Part shown: piece by piece, positions 27,435 through 35,722 of the stretch
Numbering within the stretch: position 1 is the stretch's first letter
How the letters are laid out: each line of letters opens with the position of its first letter
Source: Coxiellaceae bacterium
GTDB lineage: Bacteria > Pseudomonadota > Gammaproteobacteria > Coxiellales > Coxiellaceae
Length of the DNA stretch: 38,716 nt
Reading direction: 5' to 3'
Assembly: GCA_011523685.1 (NCBI GenBank)
Contig: WTGG01000017.1
Location: 1-38,716 of the forward strand
The notes under the pieces: model-generated
Seen by the model: only the letters and a program-made list of their open reading frames with translations
The model's database searches: none
What the model was told of the DNA's origin: nothing
Program-made: the position numbers and the translations under genes

Positions 27435-27750
27435 GTTAGATAACCCCTTATGTGTTTCCCTATGTTATATATTCTTAGTGCTCTAATCCGTCAGATGCTG
27501 TGTTATTTGTTCTATTATGTTTTCTTGTTCGTCATGTTACACTTCACTCAAATTATAGCATAAGAGCATTATTTTGTGGAAGAATTGATGAAAGTTGATA
27601 AAAAAAGAACAATGGCGAGTATATTGTTTAATAGCAAGCAGTGTGCGCATATCTTGCTCTTTTGTAGATTTTCTGATTCTTTTGATTATTATTATGAATT
27701 ATAGCTTGTATCTATTTGAATTTTAGTTATTTATAAGTAAGGCGGGTGGA
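27435..27750. other. Divergent intergenic region between response regulator and glutamate dehydrogenase
   Basis: 316 AT-rich bases with no gene visible. They must hold the promoters of both divergent genes. The minus-strand promoter candidate is listed separately. Several TATAGC/TATATT-like hexamers exist towards the dehydrogenase, but none has a convincing -35 partner. Confidence 0.5.
27466..27494 (-). promoter_or_regulatory. Candidate promoter of the two-component system
   Basis: On the minus strand CTGACG (27494-27489), a 17-bp spacer and TATATA (27471-27466). This places the transcript start about 25 bases before the regulator ATG. Confidence 0.4.
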
Positions 27751-30700
27751 ATGCCAAAAACGAATGAGTTTCTTCTTAAGCAGCTAATTGATACTTTGTT
27801 GGGTTATGCTGCCGAGCATTATTTTTCTAACGATATGAATTTATTTAAAAAATTTGTTGAAATTTTTTATTCTCAAGCACCTTATGATGACTTAAAAGTG
27901 CGCTCCAAGGCTGAGCTGCTTGAAATGGCTTCAGTCAGTTGGAAATTACTGCAGCATCGAAAGCCTGATGAGATTAACCTCGAGTTGTTAACACCCCCTG
28001 GGTCCGAAGGCTGGTCCTCTCAAACCACCATTGTTGCAGTATTGTGTGCTGATGCTCCTTTTTTAGTCGATACGATTCGCTTAGAGCTGAATAAGCTAGA
28101 TATACCTATTAATCTTATTGTTCATACTGGGGGCATGGTTGTTGAGCGTAGTCACTCTGGTGATTTGTTGGGTTGTGATTTCTTTCGTCGCTCTGATGTA
28201 CATCACTCAATAGAGGCTCCCATCCTTTTTGAGATACAACAAATTACAGATGAAGTTTTTTTGAGTTCATTGAGGGTGCGTTTGTTGAGTGTAATCAGGG
28301 ATGTTTTGCTAGCTGTGCGTGACTGGGAGCCTATGCGAGAACGTATGGAGTCAGAAATAGCAATTATGACGAATCCTGCTACTGAGCATAGACCTAGTGA
28401 TTCCAAAGAATCTATTGCTTTTCTAAAGTGGTTGCTTGATAACCATTTCATTTTCCTTGGGGCGAGAGATTATGTTGTCCTGGATGAGGGTGATGATATG
28501 GTTTTGCAATTAGTCTCTGGTTCCGGGTTGGGTGTATTATTCGATGAATCTAATAGTCAAGTTCAACGAAAATTTTCACAATTACCGGCAAAAGCTGCCA
28601 AATTAATGCATTCAAGTGATCGTGCCTTAATGATTTCAAAATCCAATACTTTGTCAAGTGTTCATAGAGCAGGTTATACAGATTATATTGGAATAAAGCA
28701 GTTCGATAAAGATGGTGCTTTAGTTGGTGAGAGGCGCTTTATAGGCCTGTATACATCAGCAGCTTATCATTCCAGTCCCAATCAAATACCTTTTTTAGGA
28801 AAAAAAGTATCAGCTGTCTTAAAACGTTCTGGGTTAAGGGAGCGTAGCCATGCAGAGAAGGAGTTGATTTCGATTCTTTCTACATTGCCTCGTGATGACT
28901 TGATTCAAGCTTCTGTTGGTCAACTGTATCATATTGCAATGGGAATAATGCACATGCAAGAACGCAAGCAAGTGCGTTTATTTGTCAGGGAAGATAACTA
29001 TGGTCGATTTGTTTCTTGTTTAGTGTATTTACCTCGAGAAAAATTCACTACATCTCTTTTACAAGAGATGCAATCAATATTACTCGAAGAGTTCTGCGGT
29101 ATAGAGTCTAGCTTTTCTACGCACTTTGCAGTTTCTGTATTAGCTCGAATTGATTTTGTAATTCGACTCAACCCTGTAATGAGTGTTAAGTATCAGGTGA
29201 GGGTAATTGAGCAACGACTCATTAATGCCGTTAAATCCTGGCAGGACGAATTATATGAAGTATTGTATGACTCACAATTAGTCTCTAAGAGGCCTGGTTT
29301 AATTGGGAAGTATAAGCAAGCATTTCCTGCTAGTTATCGAGAAAAAAATACACCCCAACAAGCTGTTGATGATATTCGTTATTTGGAATCCTTGTCGGAT
29401 GATCGTCCACTGGCGGTTGAATTACAAGTATTGAATGAGGGGGCTGATACTGAGTTATCATTCAAAGTATTTAATATTCATAACACTATCGCATTATCTG
29501 ATGCGTTGCCTGTCTTGGAGCATATGGGGTGTCGTGTTGTTGATGAGTACCCTTGTCAGGTTATCTTGAGTGACAGTTCTGTTGTTTGGGTTAATGAGTT
29601 TTCCTTGACGTGTTCTTATTCAGTTACGGATAAAGCTATTGAAAATTTCAAAGAAAATTTCTTGCGTGTTTGGAGTGCTGATGCTGAAAATGATCCATTT
29701 AATGAATTAATATTATTGGCAGAGTTAGACTGGCGTCAAGTATGCGTTTTGCGTGCTTATGCGAAATATTATCGTCAGACAGGAACATCTTTCAGTGCGC
29801 ACTATATAGCTAAAACTTTGGTTTCCCATCCAGTGATTGCTAAGCGCCTTTTTCAGTTGTTTGATGCTAGGCTTAATCCTCGTAGTATAGATGATCGGCT
29901 TCCTGTAGATACTATAAAAGCAGACATAATATCCTTGTTAGATGATGTTTCTGTGCTAGATCAAGATCGTATTTTCAGGAAGTATATAAGTATGATTATG
30001 GCTACACTACGAACCAATTTCTATCAACATGATCATGATCGAAGTTGTACAACAATTGTCTTTAAGTTGGATTCTTCTAATATTTTGGATATGCCGCGAC
30101 CACTCCCTCAATTCGAGATATTTGTTTATGCGGTAGATTTTGAGGGCGTTCATCTGCGTGCTGGTAAAGTAGCTCGCGGTGGAATTCGATGGTCTGATCG
30201 TGTTCAAGACTTCAGGGTGGAAGTATTAGGTTTGATGAAAGCTCAACAAGTAAAAAACTCTGTGATAGTACCTTCGGGTGCAAAAGGTGGTTTTGTAATT
30301 AAATCTTCTATGGAAGGTTGGACTAGAGATGAAATTTATCAAAAAGGTGTTAGTTGTTATGAGCGTTTTATTTCAGGCTTGTTAGATGTCGTGGATAATC
30401 TTCATGCTGGAAACGTAGTAAAGCATACTAATACGATTTGTTACGATACGGATGATGTGTATTTGGTTGTTGCTGCAGATAAAGGTACAGCTAGATTCTC
30501 TGATATAGCCAATCAAATTGCTATCGATCGTGGTTTTTGGTTGGGAGATGCTTTTGCATCAGGTGGCTCAACAGGTTATGACCACATGAAAATGGGAATT
30601 ACAGCTCGTGGTGCTTGGGTTTCTGCAGAAAGGCATTTTTTAGATTTAGGAATTGATATCACTACCACGCCTTTTACCGTAATTGGTATTGGTGATATGT

Positions 30701-32622
30701 CTGGTGATGTTTTCGGTAACGGTTTGCTGATGTCGGATAATGCTAAATTAGTGTGTGCTTTTAATCATCAGCATATTTTTATTGACCCTGACCCTGATCC
30801 TAAAAGAAGTTATAAAGAAAGACAGCGCTTATTTAAGTTGCCTAGATCGGGTTGGTCTGATTACAATACTGCTCTGATTTCTAAAGGTGGTGCTATTTTT
30901 AGTCGTTCTCAAAAAACAATTAAGTTATCACCGCAAATTCAGAAGTTGCTGGGTTTGACTGATAAGGTAGTTGAACCTTCGTATCTAATTAAAGCTATAT
31001 TGCAATCTTCAGTTGATATGATATGGAATGGTGGTATTGGCACCTTTATTAAGTCTGAAGACGAAAGTCATTTTGTTGTTGGTGATCCAGCGAATGACGC
31101 TATTCGTGTTGATGCAAATTCTGTAACAGCAAAGATGATCTGTGAAGGTGGTAATCTCGGTGTTACACAGCGAGGGAGAATTGAATATGAGCTTTGTGGT
31201 GGTCGAGTTAATACGGATTTTATCGATAACTCTGCGGGTGTAGACTGCTCTGATCATGAAGTTAATATGAAAATATTGCTTAATAGCGTCGTGGATAGCG
31301 GTCTCTTGAGTATAGATGATCGTAATACCTTTTTAGCTGATCTTACTGATGATGTTGCTGCGCTAGTGTTGAGAAACAACTATGTACAAAACAAAGTAAT
31401 TAGTTTCGCTTCTCACTTTCAAAACATTGGTTTTACTATTTACATGAAGTATATCGATGATCAGGTTGCTGCTGGTAATCTCGATCTGGAGCTTGCTGGG
31501 TTGCCGAGTCAAGAAGCATTGATAGCAAGGCGTGATTCTGGCGCGCTGCTGACACGTCCAGAGATTTCTGTATTGATGTCTCATAGCAAGATAGAGCTTA
31601 CAAAAGCATTAATAAAGGAAATCCCCGAGTGTGAATTCTCACTATCTTCCTTCTCTGAGCGTGCATTCCCTATAGCCATGCAAAAGCAATATGCTTCATA
31701 TATTGACTCGCACCGTTTGAAACATGAGATTATTGCAACTCAATTGGCGCATCATATGGTGTCTGATTTGGGAATAGCATTTATCTACCATTTGTGTAAT
31801 GAGTTGGATATTACTTCTCTTCAGGTTGCAAAAGCTTATGTTGCAGCACATGAAATTTTTGATATGGCTCATTATAATCACACGTTGGAGCAGTTAGATG
31901 GTGAGATTCCCGCCTCTGATCAATACGCAGCGATGTTAGATCAGTTCCGTTTTTTACGTTTGGTTGTTAGGTGGTTTTTATCGAGGTATTCACATATTCA
32001 TAATCCAAATGAGTTAGTAGAGCTTTATAAGCCTTCCGTACAGCGACTTTCTGTTGTTATGAAAGATTTACTGGTCGGAGAGGCTCGTGAAGCCTATGAT
32101 ACCTCTTATCAGTCTTTATGTGACTTGGGAGTTGATAAAGAAATCGCTCATACTTTAGTTCTTCCTCGACATTTATTTCAAGCACTTAATATCGTTGAAG
32201 TTTCTTTGGATGTTGATTGTGATATTGTCGATGCGGCGGTCGTTTATTTTTCTGTAAAAGACTACTTTCATTTGTCTATTTTACGACAAATGGTATTTGA
32301 TTTTTCGGCAGATAATCAATGGTTGGTAATGTCAAGAACCTCTTGTTTAGCACATCTAGATAAGGTGGAACAACTATTCACTTCTATTATATTACGATGC
32401 TCATATTCATCATCAGAAGAAGTGGTTGCTAATAAAGTACATGTATGGACTGAGGAGCTATCAAGTCTGATAGGGCCCTGGTTGAGCCGATTTGATGAAT
32501 TTATTAAGTTGCCAGACCATTATTTGCCCGCTTTGTTGGTTATTATTGAGCAACTAAGGCAATTGGCTGTGACAGAATATGTTAAGAATCCTGGTAAGAA
32601 GAACTTGTTAGTCATGAATTAA
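27751..32622 (+). CDS. gdhB: NAD-specific glutamate dehydrogenase, large (180-kDa) type
   Basis: This enzyme converts glutamate to 2-oxoglutarate and ammonia with NAD+ and is used mainly to catabolise glutamate. At 1,623 residues it is the large class known from Streptomyces, Pseudomonas and Legionella relatives. The long N-terminal half holds ACT-like regulatory segments. The catalytic core lies about 790-1,150 with KVARGGIRWSDRVQDFR, the catalytic Lys region SGAKGGFVIK, GGSTGYDHMKMGITARGAW and IGDMSGDVFGNG. A helical C-terminal domain follows. The start has an AAGG/GGTGG-rich leader. Amino acids are the main carbon source of many intracellular gammaproteobacteria, which fits such an enzyme, but that is an inference about lifestyle. 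Confidence 0.96.
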   Translation: MPKTNEFLLKQLIDTLLGYAAEHYFSNDMNLFKKFVEIFYSQAPYDDLKVRSKAELLEMASVSWKLLQHRKPDEINLELLTPPGSEGWSSQTTIVAVLCADAPFLVDTIRLELNKLDIPINLIVHTGGMVVERSHSGDLLGCDFFRRSDVHHSIEAPILFEIQQITDEVFLSSLRVRLLSVIRDVLLAVRDWEPMRERMESEIAIMTNPATEHRPSDSKESIAFLKWLLDNHFIFLGARDYVVLDEGDDMVLQLVSGSGLGVLFDESNSQVQRKFSQLPAKAAKLMHSSDRALMISKSNTLSSVHRAGYTDYIGIKQFDKDGALVGERRFIGLYTSAAYHSSPNQIPFLGKKVSAVLKRSGLRERSHAEKELISILSTLPRDDLIQASVGQLYHIAMGIMHMQERKQVRLFVREDNYGRFVSCLVYLPREKFTTSLLQEMQSILLEEFCGIESSFSTHFAVSVLARIDFVIRLNPVMSVKYQVRVIEQRLINAVKSWQDELYEVLYDSQLVSKRPGLIGKYKQAFPASYREKNTPQQAVDDIRYLESLSDDRPLAVELQVLNEGADTELSFKVFNIHNTIALSDALPVLEHMGCRVVDEYPCQVILSDSSVVWVNEFSLTCSYSVTDKAIENFKENFLRVWSADAENDPFNELILLAELDWRQVCVLRAYAKYYRQTGTSFSAHYIAKTLVSHPVIAKRLFQLFDARLNPRSIDDRLPVDTIKADIISLLDDVSVLDQDRIFRKYISMIMATLRTNFYQHDHDRSCTTIVFKLDSSNILDMPRPLPQFEIFVYAVDFEGVHLRAGKVARGGIRWSDRVQDFRVEVLGLMKAQQVKNSVIVPSGAKGGFVIKSSMEGWTRDEIYQKGVSCYERFISGLLDVVDNLHAGNVVKHTNTICYDTDDVYLVVAADKGTARFSDIANQIAIDRGFWLGDAFASGGSTGYDHMKMGITARGAWVSAERHFLDLGIDITTTPFTVIGIGDMSGDVFGNGLLMSDNAKLVCAFNHQHIFIDPDPDPKRSYKERQRLFKLPRSGWSDYNTALISKGGAIFSRSQKTIKLSPQIQKLLGLTDKVVEPSYLIKAILQSSVDMIWNGGIGTFIKSEDESHFVVGDPANDAIRVDANSVTAKMICEGGNLGVTQRGRIEYELCGGRVNTDFIDNSAGVDCSDHEVNMKILLNSVVDSGLLSIDDRNTFLADLTDDVAALVLRNNYVQNKVISFASHFQNIGFTIYMKYIDDQVAAGNLDLELAGLPSQEALIARRDSGALLTRPEISVLMSHSKIELTKALIKEIPECEFSLSSFSERAFPIAMQKQYASYIDSHRLKHEIIATQLAHHMVSDLGIAFIYHLCNELDITSLQVAKAYVAAHEIFDMAHYNHTLEQLDGEIPASDQYAAMLDQFRFLRLVVRWFLSRYSHIHNPNELVELYKPSVQRLSVVMKDLLVGEAREAYDTSYQSLCDLGVDKEIAHTLVLPRHLFQALNIVEVSLDVDCDIVDAAVVYFSVKDYFHLSILRQMVFDFSADNQWLVMSRTSCLAHLDKVEQLFTSIILRCSYSSSEEVVANKVHVWTEELSSLIGPWLSRFDEFIKLPDHYLPALLVIIEQLRQLAVTEYVKNPGKKNLLVMN

Positions 32623-32651
32623 TTGATCAACGTATTATAAGGAAATAAGCT

Positions 32652-33563
32652 ATGACAACGCGTGATATGAAAGCCTCAGTAGACAGCCCAGCATCAGTAT
32701 GTTCCAAGTTTTTGGATGTTAAGGGGAGTCGTATGCACTATAGGGAGATAGGGCAGGGGGATCCCATACTTTTTTTACATGGGGTGCCAGTGAGCAGCTT
32801 TTTGTGGCGTGATGTATTACAAGCTTCTTCTTCCCTTGGTAGATGTATTGCTCCAGATTTAATCGGGATGGGCCAGTCTGATCAGCCAGATATTTCTTAC
32901 CGTGTGTTTGATCATATCGATTATATAACAGCTTTTATTGAAGAGTTAGGCTTGAAGAATATTACATTGGTTTTGCATGGCTGGGGGTCAGTTCCAGGTT
33001 TTGAATATGCTCGCTTGCATGCAAATAATATTTCACGATTGGTGTTCTTTGAGTCGCATATTCGTCCAACTGTTGATCCTTCTATGTTGTCCTTGCCAGT
33101 TCAGCAGTTAAGTTCTATGTTGTTAGATCTGGATGCTAGTCGTAAAGCTGTTATTGAGCAAAATTACATGATTAGGAAGGTGCTTCCTAGTTGTGTTGTT
33201 GGAACGATGCGTGATTGTGTTCTAGAGGAGTACGCTAAGCCATTTCAAACTGAGAAAAGCCGACAGGTTTTGTGGCAATATTTGCAAGACTTGCCCTTAG
33301 GGCGAGGTCAGTCTGATGTTGTCGATTTGATAGCTAGATACTCAGACTGGCTACAACACTCTGATATCCCTAAGTTAATGCTATATGCTATGCCTGGTTT
33401 TATTACAACAATGGATACGGTTCAGTGGGCTAATGATCATCTTTCTCATTTAACACAGGTCTGTTTGGAGGATGTGATGCATTTACCTCAAGAGTCCATG
33501 CCTGGTTTATTCTCACAGGCTTTTATAGAATGGTATGAAGATAGTCAAGTTTCAGGGGTATGA
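32652..33563 (+). CDS. Haloalkane-dehalogenase-like alpha/beta hydrolase lacking the nucleophile
   Basis: The 303-residue chain follows haloalkane dehalogenases of the DhaA/LinB group through most of its length: FLHGVPVSSFLWR, RCIAPDLIGMGQSDQP, FIEELGL, LHGWGSVPGFEYA and VMHLPQE. The catalytic Asp of the HDWGS motif is Gly110 here (codon GGC at 32979-32981, one transition from GAC). The halide-binding Asn of HGNPTS is Val45. The catalytic His (His277) and Glu (Glu134) seem kept. Dehalogenase activity is therefore unlikely; it may be a ligand-binding or regulatory pseudo-enzyme, or have another chemistry. The DhaA-like cap region is also conserved. AAGGAAAT precedes the start. It follows the dehydrogenase by 29 bp and overlaps a tiny lipoprotein gene by 4 bp. 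Confidence 0.85.
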   Translation: MTTRDMKASVDSPASVCSKFLDVKGSRMHYREIGQGDPILFLHGVPVSSFLWRDVLQASSSLGRCIAPDLIGMGQSDQPDISYRVFDHIDYITAFIEELGLKNITLVLHGWGSVPGFEYARLHANNISRLVFFESHIRPTVDPSMLSLPVQQLSSMLLDLDASRKAVIEQNYMIRKVLPSCVVGTMRDCVLEEYAKPFQTEKSRQVLWQYLQDLPLGRGQSDVVDLIARYSDWLQHSDIPKLMLYAMPGFITTMDTVQWANDHLSHLTQVCLEDVMHLPQESMPGLFSQAFIEWYEDSQVSGV

Positions 33564-33706
33564 GTTTGCGTTGGTCTTTTGTGGTCTTTATATGTTTGCT
33601 TTCATCTGGATGTTACCGTGAAGTCCCAGCTCCAGGTGGTATTGAAATGATTGGCTCAAAGGGCGATATCATAGAAATTAATCCTTCATACACGCCCGCA
33701 TTATAA
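33560..33706 (+). CDS. Small lipoprotein (48 aa)
   Basis: The ATG overlaps the stop of the dehalogenase-like gene (ATGA), so translation is probably coupled; an AGGGG lies just before it. The chain has a Trp/Val/Phe-rich signal ending in the lipobox LLSSGC (Cys18). A 30-residue mature part follows (YREVPAPGGIEMIGSKGD, then IIEINPSYTPAL). I know no named family. It is too short for most gene finders, but the lipobox and coupling make it credible. Confidence 0.6.
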   Translation: MSLRWSFVVFICLLSSGCYREVPAPGGIEMIGSKGDIIEINPSYTPAL

Positions 33707-33735
33707 TGAATGCTTGAGTCGTTTAAGGGTCAATC

Positions 33736-34179
33736 TTATCTGTTGGCTAATGATTTAAGGATATTAATTTTTTGTCGTTGTTCTTGTGTTAGCTGTGTCA
33801 TGATGTGATGCCTTGCTACAAGTTTTGTTTGAATTGATTCTGCGTAGAGCTTTCCTTGTTTTTCTGTCAGTATTTTTAGTTGACTGGCATTAAAGTGGTT
33901 TGAAAAGGTTTGATTGATATTATAAGCATTATGTTTCATCGCTAATTGAATACTATCTAGGTGTTGCTGAGCAGCTCTTGCTGTTTTTCGTATCGATATT
34001 TTTTGTTCCTGAGTGAGGTTGAGGCGATGCGATAGTGTTTCAGAGAATACGGGCTGGTCTGAAGAGATGATAATAATCTCATTGTAATTACTGTCTTGCC
34101 ATTCTGAATTTGAAAAACATAAGTTGCTCCAGATGCAAATGATAGTGATAATTATGGTGCTCAGGATGTTACGAATCAT
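33736..34179 (-). CDS. Periplasmic LTxxQ-motif protein (Spy/CpxP-like)
   Basis: 147 residues with a signal peptide (IRNILSTIIITIICIWSNLCFS) and a mature helical part. This part contains LNLTQEQKISIRK and, near the end, LTQEQRQKINIL, two LTxxQ motifs spaced as in Spy/CpxP proteins. Those are cradle-shaped periplasmic chaperones or stress-response inhibitors. The similarity is limited to the motifs and size, so it is a family-level guess. A GAGGAA five bases before the ATG supports the start. It converges on the small lipoprotein gene, with 29 bp between. Confidence 0.65.
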   Translation of the reverse strand: MIRNILSTIIITIICIWSNLCFSNSEWQDSNYNEIIIISSDQPVFSETLSHRLNLTQEQKISIRKTARAAQQHLDSIQLAMKHNAYNINQTFSNHFNASQLKILTEKQGKLYAESIQTKLVARHHIMTQLTQEQRQKINILKSLANR

Positions 34180-34306
34180 AGTTATTCCTCAAGAATAGTA
34201 ATTTAGTGACGATATATGTTATCTTTTCGAAGGGTATCTTTCCATGTATTGATCGGAGAGGTCTGAATTTTTAATTATTTAATTCTATTTTAATGATTTT
34301 AATAGT

Positions 34307-34729
34307 TTAGTAGTCACAGATAATACCATAGCTTGTCAGAATGATATCTCCATGGTTAAAAATAATAGTATAGGGCGCTGATATCATTGAAGGATAAATT
34401 GACCAGCGATTTAATCCTTTAATCGCTGGGTTCTTTTCTTCTATATAGACAATAGTGTGACGTAGATCTTCCTGGTTGCAGTATTGAATGTAGTGGTTAC
34501 TATCTTTGATAAAAATCATTATGCCGCTGGGGTTTTTATTATCGATAAATTCCTGGATCTTTTTTTGTTGATTGGCTCGTATTATAGTGGCAGGTGTCTT
34601 TGTATTAGCATCACTTGTAGTGGCCGCTGTTTTAACGGGTTCTTCTAGTGGCTTGAGGTGTTTACCATGTAACCAATATCCAATTATGACGAATACAATC
34701 AGTAAAATGAAGAGTGTGACAATTCTCAT
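34307..34729 (-). CDS. Membrane-anchored hypothetical protein (140 aa)
   Basis: An N-terminal hydrophobic segment (VTLFILLIVFVIIGYWL) followed by a charged, Thr-rich linker. A small soluble domain of about 85 residues rich in Ile, Tyr and Asn (GIMIFIKDSNHYIQYCNQ ... ILTSYGIICDY) then faces the periplasm if the first segment is an uncleaved anchor. Two or three Cys residues lie in the domain. I do not recognise it. GGAGAGGA ends three bases before the ATG. A 127-bp gap to the next minus-strand gene contains no clear terminator. Confidence 0.6.
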   Translation of the reverse strand: MRIVTLFILLIVFVIIGYWLHGKHLKPLEEPVKTAATTSDANTKTPATIIRANQQKKIQEFIDNKNPSGIMIFIKDSNHYIQYCNQEDLRHTIVYIEEKNPAIKGLNRWSIYPSMISAPYTIIFNHGDIILTSYGIICDY

Positions 34730-34951
34730 ATTCCTCTCCGATTAATATTTATTCATATAATAGTTCAATACTGAATTAATTGCTGAAATTTCTATTTTTT
34801 AATGGAAAAACAATGCATTGGAATTATGTTATTTTTTTTGCGGGGAGTAATGTTTTATTAAGTTATTGATTGTTACTTTTGTCAGCCTGAGAACTATTTG
34901 CATTTATTTCAATCAAGAGGTAGCCTTCATGGCCTAAATGAAGGAGGGATT
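34730..34951. other. Divergent intergenic region with short dyad
   Basis: 222 bases between the membrane-anchored gene and the tiny lipoprotein gene. A 10-bp perfect palindrome CAATGCATTG is at 34811-34820, a possible operator site. A TTGTCA (about 34878-34883) is a possible -35 for the lipoprotein/lexA transcript, but its -10 is weak. No LexA-type CTGT-N8-ACAG site was found. Confidence 0.35.
34924..34944 (+). promoter_or_regulatory. Hairpin that covers a ribosome-binding site
   Basis: CCTTCAT (34924-34930), a 7-nt loop and ATGAAGG (34938-34944). The right arm includes the first bases of AAGGAGG (34941-34947), the ribosome-binding site of the lipoprotein gene at 34952. Folding would hide part of that site. 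Confidence 0.45.
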
Positions 34952-35074
34952 ATGCGATATTTAAAGGTTGGGTTTGTGCTTGCAGTGAGCTTGTGCGTTT
35001 TGTCAGGTTGTCATAGACATATCTTAGTGCCTGCAGCAGCTTTTGTGGCTGGTGCCGCTGTTGCCGCAGCGTAG
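34952..35074 (+). CDS. Small lipoprotein (40 aa) upstream of lexA
   Basis: Forty codons preceded by a perfect AAGGAGG (34941-34947). The signal RYLKVGFVLAVSLCVL is followed by a lipobox LSGC (Cys20). A short mature part HRHILVPAAAFVAGAAVAAA ends the chain and looks like a second hydrophobic helix. Size and lipobox recall entericidin-like peptides, but the Ala-rich tail is not theirs. It lies 29 bases before lexA in the same direction and the two are probably cotranscribed. The ribosome-binding site sits in a hairpin. Confidence 0.6.
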   Translation: MRYLKVGFVLAVSLCVLSGCHRHILVPAAAFVAGAAVAAA

Positions 35075-35103
35075 TCGGTTTGTCGGAATAAAAAAGGATT
35101 TCT

Positions 35104-35718
35104 ATGTTAACCAGAAGTCAGCAGCGCACATATGATTTTATTGTTGCTTTTATTCAAGATAAAGGTTACTCACCCACAACGACTGAAATTGCCAGTGGGA
35201 CAGGGTTGGCGTCACGTGGTGTAGTCTATCGCTATCTCAAAGCATTGGTCGCTGCCAATAAAATTACTTTAATTCCTAATCGTCACCGTAATATTCAATT
35301 GGAATCTACGTCGTTACCAATGATATCTATGCCGGCCCTTGATATTCCTTTGAAAGGATTAATAGCGGCAGGTCATCCTATTGAAGCTATTGAACAGCAA
35401 GATACATTATCTCTGAGTCAGGCTTTTTCACAAGAGAATGTTTTTGCTTTAAAGGTTCGAGGTGATTCTATGATCGATGAAGGTATTATGCATGGCGATA
35501 TGGTGATTTGTAGGATGTCGTCAGTGGCTGAAAATGGAGATATTGTTGTTGCATTGATTGATCAGCAAGAAGCAACACTGAAACGTTGGCATTCTTTGGG
35601 TGATGGAAATATTAAGTTGTTCCCTGCGAATCAGGCTTTATTGCCAATGACTTATGCAGCAGAACGAATTACTGTGCAAGGCATTTTTATTGGATTAGTA
35701 CGATTGCCGTCATTTTGA
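35104..35718 (+). CDS. lexA: LexA-family SOS repressor
   Basis: 204 residues with the two LexA parts. A winged-helix DNA-binding domain (about 1-68) has TTTEIASGTGLASRGVVYRYLKAL, and a C-terminal S24 autoprotease domain follows. The cleavage site is Ala89-Gly90 in GLIAAGHPIEA, with catalytic Ser122 in RGDSMIDEG and Lys160 in ATLKRW. All residues needed for RecA-stimulated self-cleavage are present. The recognition region (ASRGVVYRYL) differs from the E. coli SPNAAEEHLKAL. No CTGT-N8-ACAG box lies upstream, so the operator may be different or the gene is not autoregulated. AAAAGGA before the ATG at 35104. It converges on mnmA with 4 bp between the stops. Confidence 0.93.
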   Translation: MLTRSQQRTYDFIVAFIQDKGYSPTTTEIASGTGLASRGVVYRYLKALVAANKITLIPNRHRNIQLESTSLPMISMPALDIPLKGLIAAGHPIEAIEQQDTLSLSQAFSQENVFALKVRGDSMIDEGIMHGDMVICRMSSVAENGDIVVALIDQQEATLKRWHSLGDGNIKLFPANQALLPMTYAAERITVQGIFIGLVRLPSF

Positions 35719-35722
35719 AGCT

